A stretch of DNA of 64,000 bases from positions 105,555-169,554 of the forward strand of contig NZ_FPCC01000006.1 of NCBI RefSeq assembly GCF_900116875.1, given 5' to 3'. A model generated the notes under the pieces. The model was not told where the DNA came from, did no database searches, and was given only the letters and a program-made list of their open reading frames with translations. Positions 43,586-51,989 of the stretch are shown here, one piece after another. Position numbers and translations under genes: made by a program. The first letter of the stretch is position 1; every line of letters begins with the position of its first letter. The DNA is from Butyrivibrio sp. INlla21 (GTDB lineage: Bacteria; Bacillota; Clostridia; Lachnospirales; Lachnospiraceae).

Positions 43586-43912
43586 TTACGGGGTGAGGGA
43601 AGAAAGTAAAGTGCAGCCCGTAAAGTGGAGGGTGCAATTACGGGGTGAGAGGAGCAAGTGAAGCACAACCCGTAGAGTTGAAGGCATGTTTACGGGGTGA
43701 GGGAAGAAGATGAAGCGTAGCCCGTAAAGTGGAGAGCAAGTTTACGGGGGGAATGAAGAAAGTGAAATGTAACCCGTAAATCAGAGAGCGCAATTACGGG
43801 GTGAGAGGAGAAAGTGGAGCGCACCCCGTAAAGCGGAAGGCGAAATTACGGGGTGAGAGGAGAATGTGAGATGCACCCCGTAAAGCGGAGAGGACGATTA
43901 CGGGTGATTTGC
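43586..43912. repeat. Tandem hairpin array type 2 (exactly 52-bp period)
   Basis: Six full units start at 43586, 43638, 43690, 43742, 43794 and 43846, each exactly 52 bp, with a partial seventh at 43898. Each carries TTACGGG at bases 1-7 and CCCGTAA at bases 32-38 (one unit has a wobble pair). The last two units extend the stem to ten pairs, TTACGGGGTG/CACCCCGTAA. The rest is purine-rich (GTGAGAGGAGAAAGTGGAG-like). It abuts array 1 without a gap. Sequence is unrelated to array 1, but period and architecture are the same. No coding potential is credible. Confidence 0.92.
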
Positions 43913-43972
43913 GGGAAAGCGCTCGGGGAGCGGTAACGGAATGCAAATTGTGAACAAAAGTCACTTATATTC

Positions 43973-44002
43973 GAGATTTAAATTTACAAATCTCAATTTT
44001 TT
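43973..44002 (+). terminator. Hairpin with six T upstream of the rho promoter
   Basis: GAGATTT (43973-43979) pairs with AAATCTC (43988-43994), followed by AATTTTTT. It could end any transcript of the repeat arrays. Confidence 0.6.
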
Positions 44003-44036
44003 GTAGGAAAATACTGGGAATTTCTGTGATAAAATG

Positions 44037-44065
44037 TTGATTTTATCGTTAAAATGGTGTATTGT
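44037..44065 (+). promoter_or_regulatory. Probable rho promoter
   Basis: TTGATT (44037-44042), 17 bases, TATTGT (44060-44065). It predicts a leader of about 120 bases containing the inverted repeat AAACAAACG/CGTTTG; rho genes are often autoregulated in their leaders, which may apply here. Confidence 0.55.
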
Positions 44066-44194
44066 ACATTCAGTAAGTAAATTAGGATTTGTTCTTTAAA
44101 CAAACGCGTATTTCACGCAGTCGTTTGCTGATTCCATTGAAAATAATTTGAAGTTGCTTATATAAATGCGCATGTGGCGCGGAATGGAGAGAAC

Positions 44195-45730
44195 TTGAGA
44201 GAAAAATACGAAACACTGAAACTGAATGATTTAAGAGACATTGCAAAGAAAAGAGGAATCAAGGGCGTAGCCGGACTTAAAAAGTCTGAGATTATTGATC
44301 TTATGTGCGAACTTGATGAAAAGGAGGCTGCCGAGAAAGCTAAGGAGCAGAGCGACGCAGCTGAAGAGAAGAAGGCACCTGCTAAGCCTTCCAGAAAGAA
44401 GATTGTGGTTACTACCGCAAACAGCGAATCAACTGATGCTTCCGACAAGCAGGACGTAGCTTCATCCAGAGGTGATGCATCAGATAACGCAGGTCGCAGA
44501 GCGGATAAGTCCGAAGGTCGCAGAGCCGACAAGGCCGATGCAGCTCATAAAGCAGATAAGCAGGACGGCGCACATTCTCAGGAAGAGCCCGAGGTTGAGA
44601 TCGAAGAGGGCGACAGCGCTAACGGAATCCTTGAAGTTATGCAGGACGGATACGGATTCATCAGATGCGAGAATTATCTTCCCGGCGAGAACGACGTTTA
44701 TGTTGCTCCCAGCCTTATCAGAAGATTTAATTTAAAGACCGGTGATATCCTTTCGGGTACATGCAGACCCAAGAAAGAGACAGATAAATTTGCAGCGCTT
44801 TCAAGACTTGATACTGTTAACGGTTACAAGCCTGAGGTTGCTATGGGAAGATGGAACTTTGAGAACATGACTCCTGTTTTCCCTAATTCCAAGATCAGAC
44901 TTGAGACTCCCACTGCATCTGTTGCAATGAGGATCATGGATCTTATCAGCCCCATCGGTAAGGGACAGAGAGGTATGATCGTATCTCCTCCCAAGGCAGG
45001 TAAGACAACACTTCTTAAGGAAGTTGCCAAGTCAATCCTTATGAACAGTCCCGAGATTCATCTCATCATCCTTCTTATCGATGAGAGACCTGAGGAAGTT
45101 ACGGATATCAAGGAATCAATTGAGGGACCTAACGCTGAAGTTATCTACTCAACTTTCGATGAGCTTCCCGAGCATCATAAGAGAGTTGCAGAGATGGTTA
45201 TGGAAAGAGCAAAGAGACTTGTTGAGCACGGTAAGGATGTAGTTATCCTTCTTGACTCTATCACAAGACTTACAAGAGCTTACAACATCGTTGTTCCTCC
45301 TTCAGGAAGAACACTTTCCGGTGGTCTTGATCCCGCAGCTCTTCATATGCCCAAGAGATTCTTTGGTGCAGCGAGAAATATGAGAGAGGGCGGAAGCCTT
45401 ACAATTCTTGCTACAGCACTTATCGAGACAGGTTCCAAGATGGACGATGTTATTTACGAGGAATTCAAGGGAACAGGTAACATGGAAATGGTTCTCGACA
45501 GAAAGCTCCAGGAAAAGAGAATCTTCCCTGCTATCAATATTCCCAAGTCCAGTACTAGAAGAGAAGATCTACTTCTTACAAACGAAGAGCTTGTTGCGAT
45601 CAACAGCTTGAGAAAGGGCTTCAACGGAATGAAGGCCGACGATGCGGTTGACCAGTGCATCAACCTCTTCTCAAAGACTAGAAACAACGTCGAATTCGTA
45701 AGAATGGTAGAAAAGCAGATTCGCTTCTGA
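44195..45730 (+). CDS. rho: Transcription termination factor Rho
   Basis: 511 aa ATP-dependent RNA translocase. An N-terminal Rho domain ([12 protein letters not shown]), then a long hydrophilic insertion (about residues 45-140, Lys/Asp/Ala-rich with repeats such as [16 protein letters not shown]), typical of Firmicutes and Actinobacteria. An OB-fold RNA-binding domain ([14 protein letters not shown]) and the ATPase domain with Walker [13 protein letters not shown] follow. TTG 44195 is preferred to the open frame start at 44174 because GGAGAG lies five bases upstream and translation then starts MREKYE, the common Rho N-terminus. Two copies of the last codons follow the stop. Confidence 0.93.
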   Translation: MREKYETLKLNDLRDIAKKRGIKGVAGLKKSEIIDLMCELDEKEAAEKAKEQSDAAEEKKAPAKPSRKKIVVTTANSESTDASDKQDVASSRGDASDNAGRRADKSEGRRADKADAAHKADKQDGAHSQEEPEVEIEEGDSANGILEVMQDGYGFIRCENYLPGENDVYVAPSLIRRFNLKTGDILSGTCRPKKETDKFAALSRLDTVNGYKPEVAMGRWNFENMTPVFPNSKIRLETPTASVAMRIMDLISPIGKGQRGMIVSPPKAGKTTLLKEVAKSILMNSPEIHLIILLIDERPEEVTDIKESIEGPNAEVIYSTFDELPEHHKRVAEMVMERAKRLVEHGKDVVILLDSITRLTRAYNIVVPPSGRTLSGGLDPAALHMPKRFFGAARNMREGGSLTILATALIETGSKMDDVIYEEFKGTGNMEMVLDRKLQEKRIFPAINIPKSSTRREDLLLTNEELVAINSLRKGFNGMKADDAVDQCINLFSKTRNNVEFVRMVEKQIRF

Positions 45731-45738
45731 TAAGAGGA

Positions 45739-45799
45739 ATGGTAGAGAAGCAGATCCGTTTCTGATAAGAGGAATGGCGAGAAGCAGATTCGCTTCTAA
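45739..45799 (+). pseudogene. Two echoes of the rho 3' end
   Basis: Directly after rho, MVEKQIRF and TGA is encoded again at 45739-45765, and EKQIRF and TAA at 45779-45799. The three stops are 35 and 34 bases apart. Compared with rho the echoes use different synonymous codons (ATC CGT for ATT CGC in the first), and the spacer GATAAGAGGAATGG recurs. Confidence 0.8.
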
Positions 45800-45834
45800 T
45801 CGCCGATTCGAATAGCAGTGCAATAGAAATAATA

Positions 45835-45871
45835 AATGGTGCCGAGGATTATATCCTTTGGCACCATTTTT
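45835..45871. terminator. Terminator after rho, overlapping the convergent MerR gene
   Basis: AATGGTGCC-GAGGA (from 45835) pairs with TCCTT-TGGCACCATT (to about 45868), then T. The last seven codons of the MerR gene on the minus strand run through the stem. Confidence 0.85.
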
Positions 45872-46274
45872 CGTAGTAATCCAGCTTGAACTGCAAGAGT
45901 TTGAGCTGTTTCTTTTTCTCTTTTATCTGATCTTTTACGATCTTTTCCTGTTTTTTCAAGATCTCAAAACGTTCGGGAACTGTAGAGTCGCCGATAGTGC
46001 AGAGTTTAACGTACTTCTGCATCTCTTTTATCGAAAGACCTGAATTGCTCAGGCATTCAAGGAGCTTGGCCCACTGAAGGTCTGCTTCCGAGAAAAGACG
46101 CTTGCCTGCGGTATTTTTTTGAAGGAAAGGGAAAAGACCCTTGTCATCATAGTATCTAAGCGTATGTTCCGAGATCTCGACCAGTTTGGAGGCCTGAGTT
46201 ACGGAATATTTGGGCGTTGTATCAAGTGGATGGTCCATAGATAAAGACTTAACGCAATCTTCCATATTTACCAT
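45849..46274 (-). CDS. MerR-family regulator divergent from the flavin oxidoreductase
   Basis: 141 aa. A winged helix with VSEHTLRYYDDKGLFPF-type recognition region (written here VEISEHTLRYYDDKG), then a C-terminal dimerisation coiled coil rich in Lys (KEKKKQLKLLQFKLDYYEKW). There is no Cys pair, so it is not a metal sensor; it fits the AdhR/BltR-like branch that senses aldehydes or organic compounds. ATG 46274 follows GAGGTG. The divergent promoter for the oxidoreductase carries a matching dyad, so this protein is its likely activator. Confidence 0.85.
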   Translation of the reverse strand: MVNMEDCVKSLSMDHPLDTTPKYSVTQASKLVEISEHTLRYYDDKGLFPFLQKNTAGKRLFSEADLQWAKLLECLSNSGLSIKEMQKYVKLCTIGDSTVPERFEILKKQEKIVKDQIKEKKKQLKLLQFKLDYYEKWCQRI

Positions 46275-46379
46275 AGCGATCACCTCGAGTTACTTTAACT
46301 TTTGCAGATATAAGAATAGCGCAAAACACTGATATTTTCAAGTGATTAAAGTGATTATAATAATTTAATATAAAAAACA

Positions 46380-46409
46380 TTGACTTAGAGCTACTCTAAG
46401 ATTTATAAG
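46380..46409 (+). promoter_or_regulatory. MerR-type promoter of the flavin oxidoreductase
   Basis: -35 TTGACT (46380-46385) and -10 TATAAG (46404-46409) separated by 18 bases, with the dyad CTTAGAG-CTA-CTCTAAG (46384-46400) filling the spacer. Long spacers with an internal dyad are the hallmark of MerR-activated promoters. CTTAGAG-n3-CTCTAAG resembles the AdhR-type site as I remember it. Confidence 0.78.
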
Positions 46410-46432
46410 TGGAAGTATAGGAGGTAGGAGAT

Positions 46433-48388
46433 ATGTACGAACAGCTTTTTACCGAGCAAAAAATTGGCAAAGTAACATCACCTAACAGACTGGTTTTCGA
46501 ACCAATGGGCAACTATTACGCAGAGCTTGACGGTAGCGTTTCTGAAAGAGATATCGCTTTTTATACCGAAAGAGCCAAGGGCGGATGCGGAATTGTAATG
46601 ACAGAGGTTGCTTCTGTCAACAGCAAGACCGGACGCGGCAACATCAGAAATATCTGTACGGATGACGACAAGTTCATCCCCGGATACAAGAAGATGGCTG
46701 ACAGCATCCATAAATACGGATCACTTTTATTTGTTGAGCTTTATCATCCCGGATGTCAGGGAATTGCGCCTTTGAACGGCGGATCGATGGCATCACCGAG
46801 CGGACAGGAGAGCGATCTCATCCATATGCCCACTCATGCAATGACCGTTGAAGAGATTCATGATACGGTAAAAGATTTTGTGGACAGCGCAGTTCGCATG
46901 CAGAAAGCAGGAGTAGACGGCGTTGTGCTTCATGCGGCTCACGGATATCTTCTCTGCGAATTCATTTCTTCATACACAAATCACAGAACAGATGAATACG
47001 GCGGAAGTATCGAGAACAGAGTAAGAATTATAAAAGAGATTGTTGAAGGCATCAGGGAAAAATGCGGAGATTATCCGATAATCATCAGATATTCCGCTGA
47101 CGAATATATGCGCGAGATCGGAAAAGAAGGCGGAATGATCCTTGAGGAAGCGGTTGAGATGGCCAAGCTTTTTGAAAGCTACGGCGTTGATGCGCTTGAC
47201 GTTTCAGCCGGAAACTACGAGACCATGAACTGGGCTTGGGAGCCTACAGGCTTTGATGAAGGTTGGAAGATGGTTAACGGAGCAACTATCGCGAAAGCGG
47301 TGAAGATCCCCGTTATCGCATGTTCAGTTATCAGAACTCCCCGGGGCGCAGTTGATTTCCTTAATAAGGGAGTTTCATTCGTTGGTTCTGCCAGACAGTT
47401 CTTTGCCGACCCTTACTGGGGCAACAAGGTTAAAGAAGGCAGGGAAAAAGAGATCAGAAAGTGCATCTCCTGTCTTAACTGTATGGAAAGCCTTATGGCT
47501 GCGGACGAAGACAACGGAATTCGCTGCCAGTGTACCGTAAATATCGAGGGAGGCGAGGAGTGCACGTATCTTCCTCTTAAGAACAACGGAGACGGAAAGA
47601 AAGTAGTGATCCTTGGCGCAGGTCCTGCGGGACTTGAGGCGGCAAGAGTTGCGGCAGAGCGTGGATTTAAGCCTGTTATTTTTGAGGCGGCAGGAGAGAT
47701 CGGCGGACAGCTTAATCTTGCAAATAAGCCTCCCAAGAAAGACAAGATCACATGGCTTATTGAGTACTATCAGGCTATGATCGAGAAGTACGGCATCGAA
47801 GTTCGACTTAATACCGAGGCAACTGCCGAGCTTATCAAGAAGGAGAATCCTTATAAGGTTATCAATGCTATCGGTTCTTCACCGGTTCTTCCAAGAAGCA
47901 TACCGGGACTTGACGGTAGCTTTATAATCACTCCGCCTGATGTTTTGGCGGGAAGAGTCAATCTTTCGGGCAAAAGAGTCTGCGTAGTAGGTTCAGGTAT
48001 GACCGGAATCGAGACTGCGGAATTCCTTCAGGAAAAAGGAAACAGCATTGAGCTATACGAGATGGCTGACGATATCGGACCCGGACTCTTCTTCCAGAAT
48101 CTTATTGATGTTATGGGAAGACTTGCTCCCGGCGGATGCAAATTCTTCGCTAAGCACCAGCTTGTAAGCGTAGATGAGCACGAGGCTAAGTTCAATAACC
48201 TTGAGACCGGAAAAGAAGTTACGGCAAGCTACGATAATATCGTTATCTCACTCGGAACAAGATCCAATGCGATCGCAGAAGATATCGCAAAAGAGTATCC
48301 GGACATGATCACGATCGGAGATGCCGAAAAAGCAGGCAGGATCAGACACGCGGTTGAAGGAGGATACAAGGCTGCGCTTTCACTCTGA
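46433..48388 (+). CDS. Old-yellow-enzyme-type flavin/Fe-S reductase (BaiCD / 2,4-dienoyl-CoA reductase-like)
   Basis: 651 aa. An N-terminal FMN-binding TIM barrel (about residues 1-340) contains DGVVLHAAHGYLLCEFIS, the His pair region typical of the family. The 4Fe-4S cysteine cluster follows (CISCLNCME, and later CQCTVN). The C-terminal FAD/NAD(P) domains carry VVILGAGPAGLEAARVA and VCVVGSGMTGIETAEFL. Predicted NAD(P)H-dependent reduction of an activated C=C bond (enoate, dienoyl-CoA or steroid-like). It is under the divergent MerR-type promoter. Its last codons are repeated 16 bases after the stop. Confidence 0.88.
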   Translation: MYEQLFTEQKIGKVTSPNRLVFEPMGNYYAELDGSVSERDIAFYTERAKGGCGIVMTEVASVNSKTGRGNIRNICTDDDKFIPGYKKMADSIHKYGSLLFVELYHPGCQGIAPLNGGSMASPSGQESDLIHMPTHAMTVEEIHDTVKDFVDSAVRMQKAGVDGVVLHAAHGYLLCEFISSYTNHRTDEYGGSIENRVRIIKEIVEGIREKCGDYPIIIRYSADEYMREIGKEGGMILEEAVEMAKLFESYGVDALDVSAGNYETMNWAWEPTGFDEGWKMVNGATIAKAVKIPVIACSVIRTPRGAVDFLNKGVSFVGSARQFFADPYWGNKVKEGREKEIRKCISCLNCMESLMAADEDNGIRCQCTVNIEGGEECTYLPLKNNGDGKKVVILGAGPAGLEAARVAAERGFKPVIFEAAGEIGGQLNLANKPPKKDKITWLIEYYQAMIEKYGIEVRLNTEATAELIKKENPYKVINAIGSSPVLPRSIPGLDGSFIITPPDVLAGRVNLSGKRVCVVGSGMTGIETAEFLQEKGNSIELYEMADDIGPGLFFQNLIDVMGRLAPGGCKFFAKHQLVSVDEHEAKFNNLETGKEVTASYDNIVISLGTRSNAIAEDIAKEYPDMITIGDAEKAGRIRHAVEGGYKAALSL

Positions 48389-48404
48389 GCGGAACGCGGG
48401 GACA

Positions 48405-48443
48405 GCGATCGAAGGCGGTTACAAGGCTGCACTTTCGCTCTGA
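48405..48443 (+). pseudogene. Echo of the oxidoreductase 3' end
   Basis: It encodes AIEGGYKAALSL and TGA, against AVEGGYKAALSL and TGA at the true end (48350-48388). Six or so silent third-position differences and one Val-to-Ile change separate the copies. No start site. A 16-base GC-rich gap lies between. Confidence 0.8.
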
Positions 48444-48503
48444 GACGCCGGCGAATGCGGCGCACGCGCCGACCGCTGATGATTTAGTAAGATAACAAAA
48501 AAA

Positions 48504-48549
48504 AGCTGTGAATATTGAGGTTGACTCTCAAATGATTCACAGCTCTTTT
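48504..48549. terminator. Terminator between the oxidoreductase and the PLP-protein gene
   Basis: AGCTGTGAAT (48504-48513) pairs with ATTCACAGCT (48534-48543), with an inner TTGAG/CTCAA, then CTTTTT. On the minus strand it is followed by TTTTTTTT, so it is bidirectional. Confidence 0.85.
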
Positions 48550-48601
48550 TATAATGTCTTCATCTCGGCGTCATGCTTTCGACGCGTATCCGTAACCGCC
48601 G

Positions 48602-49300
48602 TCATGCTTTCTTACTGTAGTCGCGCTCTCCGAAGATTCCGGTTCCGACTCTTACGAAGGTTGCGCCTTCTTCGATGGCTACTTCGTAGTCGCCTGTCAT
48701 TCCCATTGAAAGAGTGTCCATCTTAACATTGGGGATGTTAAGTTCATTCACTTTATCTTTTAACTCGCGAAGCCCCTTGAAGTATACACGGTTTGATTCA
48801 GGGTCTTCCGTATAGGGAGCGATAGTCATAAATCCGCGGATGTTGAGGTGCGGCAGAGTGCTGATCTCTTTTACAAAATCAATTGCCTCATCGGGTGAAA
48901 GGCCGAACTTGGTATCCTCGTGAGCCATGTTTACTTCGACGAGAACGTCCATTACAAGGTCGTGCTTGGCTGCCTGTTTTTCAATCTCATCTGCGAGCTT
49001 CTTGTTATCGACTGAGTGGATCATGCAGGCAACACCGGGAAGGTATTTAACCTTGTTGGCCTGAAGATGGCCTATCATGTGCCATGAAAGAGGCTCTGTG
49101 ATCTCAGCCGTTTTATCTCTTATTTCCTGAACTTTATTTTCTCCGAATACCGTGATGCCGCATGCCATGGCTTCTCTAAGGTCGCTGACGGGCTTGGTCT
49201 TGCTGACTGCTATAAGTGTGACTTCGCTTCTGTCTCTGCCGGCTCTTTTGCAGGCTTCGGCGATTCTATTTTCAACGTATTCAATGTTTTCTTTTATCAT
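48602..49300 (-). CDS. YggS/PLPBP-family pyridoxal-phosphate homeostasis protein
   Basis: 232 aa, single alanine-racemase-like barrel. Lys34 in LIAVSKTKP is the predicted PLP-binding lysine; HMIGHLQANKVKYL, VNMAHEDTKFGL and the C-terminal SMGMTGDYEVAIEEGATFVR are family signatures. It keeps free PLP low and balances vitamin B6 and amino-acid pools. GGAGG lies 8 bases before the ATG. In many Firmicutes it sits beside cell-division genes (sepF, ylmG), but not here. Confidence 0.93.
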   Translation of the reverse strand: MIKENIEYVENRIAEACKRAGRDRSEVTLIAVSKTKPVSDLREAMACGITVFGENKVQEIRDKTAEITEPLSWHMIGHLQANKVKYLPGVACMIHSVDNKKLADEIEKQAAKHDLVMDVLVEVNMAHEDTKFGLSPDEAIDFVKEISTLPHLNIRGFMTIAPYTEDPESNRVYFKGLRELKDKVNELNIPNVKMDTLSMGMTGDYEVAIEEGATFVRVGTGIFGERDYSKKA

Positions 49301-49407
49301 GTCTTGATCCTCCGGACGTACTTCCTTCTTTTTTCTTCAACTTCCTTTTTTTCTTTACATAGTATATCATGATATAGAAAGTATGCTACACATGGGGTTA
49401 TTTTTTT

Positions 49408-50232
49408 ATGAAAGTAAGTGAGATAGCAAACGGCTCAGAAGTCAAGATACATGCATCTGTTGCGGGACACGGAATAGTTCTTATGACCGAGGCGATTTTC
49501 GGATGCTCGGCGGGACTGCTTGTACAGCCGATGGAGTATTTTGGCAAGTATATGAGATTTCTTGAGCCTTCAAATGTTCAGATAAGAAACAAGAGGGATG
49601 GGAGAGTCTATAAGTTCGTTTCTACCACGGTTACGCCCGTTAGGACCAGGTACGGCAACTTCCATCTTATAAGATGCCTTTCGGAGCTTGAGCCTGATAA
49701 TTTAAGGCGTGCCGAGAGGTTCTATATCGATAAGCTCGGAATCATGTCGATCAACGGCAACACCATTGATCTTAAGAACTGCAAGGTTCACGATATTTCG
49801 ATGCGCGGAATCTCGCTGATCCTCGACAAGGATACGGTGTGCAACGAGGGAGACCACATAGATGTCAGATTCAGATACGGCTCATCGTTCCATAACTATG
49901 AGCTCAGCACCGTAGTTGTCAGAAACTTTAATGTTGGTAAAAAGAAAGCGATAGGCTGCAGTATTTCCGATATTAACGTCGATCTTATCGGTTTTCTTGC
50001 CGCGATGAAGAACGAGAAGCATCCCAGCCTCGATGATATCCCCGAGACCAATCTCAATCCTGAGATTACTCAGAAGCAGCAGATAAAAGAGGTTGAAGAG
50101 GATATTGCGAAAGCTCTTTTGCCCGAAAGAACCGAAAAAACCGAAAAGACTCAGAGACAGAAGAAAAAAGAGATGAGAGAGGCCGATCAGGCGCGTGAAA
50201 TCGAGAATCTTCTTGATCTTAGGAACATTTGA
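49408..50232 (+). CDS. PilZ-domain protein (YcgR-like, predicted c-di-GMP receptor)
   Basis: 274 aa. An N-terminal YcgR-like domain (about residues 1-95) precedes a PilZ domain (about 98-195). The c-di-GMP-binding motifs are present: RRAER (RxxxR) and, about 40 residues later, DISMRG (D/NxSxxG). The C-terminal ~75 residues are charged and helical (EKTEKTQRQKKKEMREADQ). No signal peptide. It lies shortly before a GGDEF protein gene, which fits local c-di-GMP signalling. The output could be motility or exopolysaccharide control. Confidence 0.8.
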   Translation: MKVSEIANGSEVKIHASVAGHGIVLMTEAIFGCSAGLLVQPMEYFGKYMRFLEPSNVQIRNKRDGRVYKFVSTTVTPVRTRYGNFHLIRCLSELEPDNLRRAERFYIDKLGIMSINGNTIDLKNCKVHDISMRGISLILDKDTVCNEGDHIDVRFRYGSSFHNYELSTVVVRNFNVGKKKAIGCSISDINVDLIGFLAAMKNEKHPSLDDIPETNLNPEITQKQQIKEVEEDIAKALLPERTEKTEKTQRQKKKEMREADQAREIENLLDLRNI

Positions 50233-50297
50233 CGGTCAAAAGAATGAACTTGGAATTAGGGAAATATTAAATAAATATAAACGAATTTACACTCAAA

Positions 50298-50342
50298 AAA
50301 CCAGATAGTATAATTATTTTATACTACCTGGTTTATTTTTTT
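50298..50342 (+). terminator. Terminator after the PilZ gene
   Basis: AAACCAGATAGTATAA pairs with TTATACTACCTGGTTT with one mismatch, followed by ATTTTTTT. Confidence 0.85.
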
Positions 50343-50400
50343 GCGTATGATTTGGCAGTGATTTTCTACTTGTTTTTTCTTAGGAAGAGGGGCATTGAAC

Positions 50401-50673
50401 ATGACAAAGACAGTACCTTTATCCAAGACTTTATCAATAGATCAGCTTAATCATCTCATAGATACGGGGCATGTTTATGTCACCCCCTTCGGACTTAACA
50501 GAACAGCGTATATCGTTGTTAATCACAAGCCGTTTATGGTTATAACCACCGATATATCGATCAACGGAATTCAGCTCAGCGGAGCATGGTATACATGGGA
50601 AGATATCGAGGCCATGGGCGGAGTGTATGAGTCGGAATTTGACGCGCTCAAGGCCATAGCGAACGGGATTTAA
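50401..50673 (+). CDS. Unrecognised 90-aa protein
   Basis: Not recognised. Small soluble protein with a helical start (LSIDQLNHLIDTG) and a beta-rich core (VYVTPFGLNRTAYIVVN, then AWYTWEDIEAMGG). ATG 50401 follows AGGAAGAGGGG. It lies between the PilZ and GGDEF genes in the same direction and could belong to that signalling group, but nothing in it points to c-di-GMP. Confidence 0.65.
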   Translation: MTKTVPLSKTLSIDQLNHLIDTGHVYVTPFGLNRTAYIVVNHKPFMVITTDISINGIQLSGAWYTWEDIEAMGGVYESEFDALKAIANGI

Positions 50674-50786
50674 AGAAACCGAGATAAGCTATAAATTATT
50701 TAGACAGGTAATGAGATTTCGTGATAAAATATTTATTACAATGAGCGGCTGGAAGGCTGCTCATTGAATGTTCGGAGGTCTTTAAT

Positions 50787-51929
50787 TTGGGTTACGTCTT
50801 CTACTATGTTGAGGCACAATTGGCCTGCATATTCCTTCTGGGCCTGCTTCTTTTTAAGATAAACAGAGGTATCAACAAACAGCTTTCACAGATCTATTTG
50901 GGAAACCTCATAGTAACGCTTATTGCTTATTCCGCAGCTGAGATTTTCTGGGCACTTGTGGACGGTGGCTGCCTTGGAAGTTCCATGACGCTTGTGTACC
51001 TATCCAATATTTTTACCTATATACTGCTCAGTATTGCGGCATATATCTGGTTTATTCTTTCAGAGATCATGCAAAAAGAAAAATATATAGAGCACGATTC
51101 CAACAGGGTACTTTTAAGTATCCCCATTTGGGTTGCGGCTTTTTTGTGCATTACGGCGTACAGAACAGGACTTGTTTACTATGTTGACGAAAACAACATC
51201 CTAAGGGGTGGTAGGCTGTACTTTATTCTGGTGCTCGTGCCGTTCGGATACATGATCGCAGCATCGTTTAATGCATTCAGAAGAGCTTTTTGCAGAAACA
51301 TTTACACTGACAGGTATATATATCTGATGATAGGTATTTTCCCCGCGGCGCCTATTGTACTGGGCGTTTTGCAGGCGATGTACTGGAGAGTTCCGTTCCT
51401 TTGCTACGGAGCGCTTGCGGCGGTATTTTATCTTTACAGCACGTACATGGATAATCTTATATCCATTGATCCGCTTACACAGCTTAATAACAAGAATCAG
51501 ATGTACAAGTATCTTTCGCAGAAGATGCATGTTGAGGAGCCTGAGCTTCCGCTTTTCCTTTTGATAGTTGATGTCGATGGGTTCAAGCTTATCAACGACA
51601 ATTACGGTTACAGCGAAGGGGATAAGATTCTTGTGAGAGTTGCGGGAGCTATAAAAGATGCCTGTCAGGGCCCGAGAAACCGCTTCTTTATCTCAAGATA
51701 CGGCGGAGACGAATTCATTATCGTAGCCGAGATGGCATACAGAGCAGAGGCAAGCTGGCTTGCCGATCAGATCAAGAGCAATGTCAAAAGACTCGAAGAG
51801 AGCATCGGGACTCCCTACGAAGTATCTGTCAGCGTAGGAATCGCCCAGTACGACTTCGAGCAGCCCATATCCGTTCAGTCCTTCATCGCAAGGGCCGACT
51901 CGGATCTGTATCAGCACAAAAAAATATGA
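50787..51929 (+). CDS. Membrane GGDEF-domain diguanylate cyclase
   Basis: 380 aa. About seven N-terminal hydrophobic segments (residues 1-220) act as a membrane sensor, followed by a GGDEF domain (about 225-380) with SRYGGDEFIIV intact, so c-di-GMP synthesis from two GTP is expected. The inhibitory RxxD site is not seen at its usual place. Start is TTG 50787, set by CGGAGG seven bases upstream. Preceded by the PilZ receptor gene, which suggests a local circuit. Confidence 0.88.
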   Translation: MGYVFYYVEAQLACIFLLGLLLFKINRGINKQLSQIYLGNLIVTLIAYSAAEIFWALVDGGCLGSSMTLVYLSNIFTYILLSIAAYIWFILSEIMQKEKYIEHDSNRVLLSIPIWVAAFLCITAYRTGLVYYVDENNILRGGRLYFILVLVPFGYMIAASFNAFRRAFCRNIYTDRYIYLMIGIFPAAPIVLGVLQAMYWRVPFLCYGALAAVFYLYSTYMDNLISIDPLTQLNNKNQMYKYLSQKMHVEEPELPLFLLIVDVDGFKLINDNYGYSEGDKILVRVAGAIKDACQGPRNRFFISRYGGDEFIIVAEMAYRAEASWLADQIKSNVKRLEESIGTPYEVSVSVGIAQYDFEQPISVQSFIARADSDLYQHKKI

Positions 51930-51953
51930 TGCGTCATTTGACGATGATAAAGA

Positions 51954-51986
51954 AGTGACCTGTGGAAACGCCGCCGGTCACTTTTT
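51954..51986. terminator. Terminator after the GGDEF gene
   Basis: AGTGACC (51954-51960) pairs with GGTCACT (51976-51982) around a GGAAACGCC-type loop, then TTTT. The 30-aa minus-strand gene ends 4 bases beyond. Confidence 0.75.
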
Positions 51987-51989
51987 ATG

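Noticed and set aside
43022..43668. Three long overlapping minus-strand reading frames full of repeated Ala-Pro-Pro-Thr-Ala and Phe-Pro-Gly-Gly-Ala peptides.
   Set aside because: They are products of the 52-bp repeats. Because 52 is not a multiple of three, every frame rotates through the same peptides and none meets a stop. No ribosome site precedes any of them.
43170..43912. The arrays as a CRISPR locus.
   Set aside because: Units are repeated throughout; there are no unique spacers of constant length and no cas genes.
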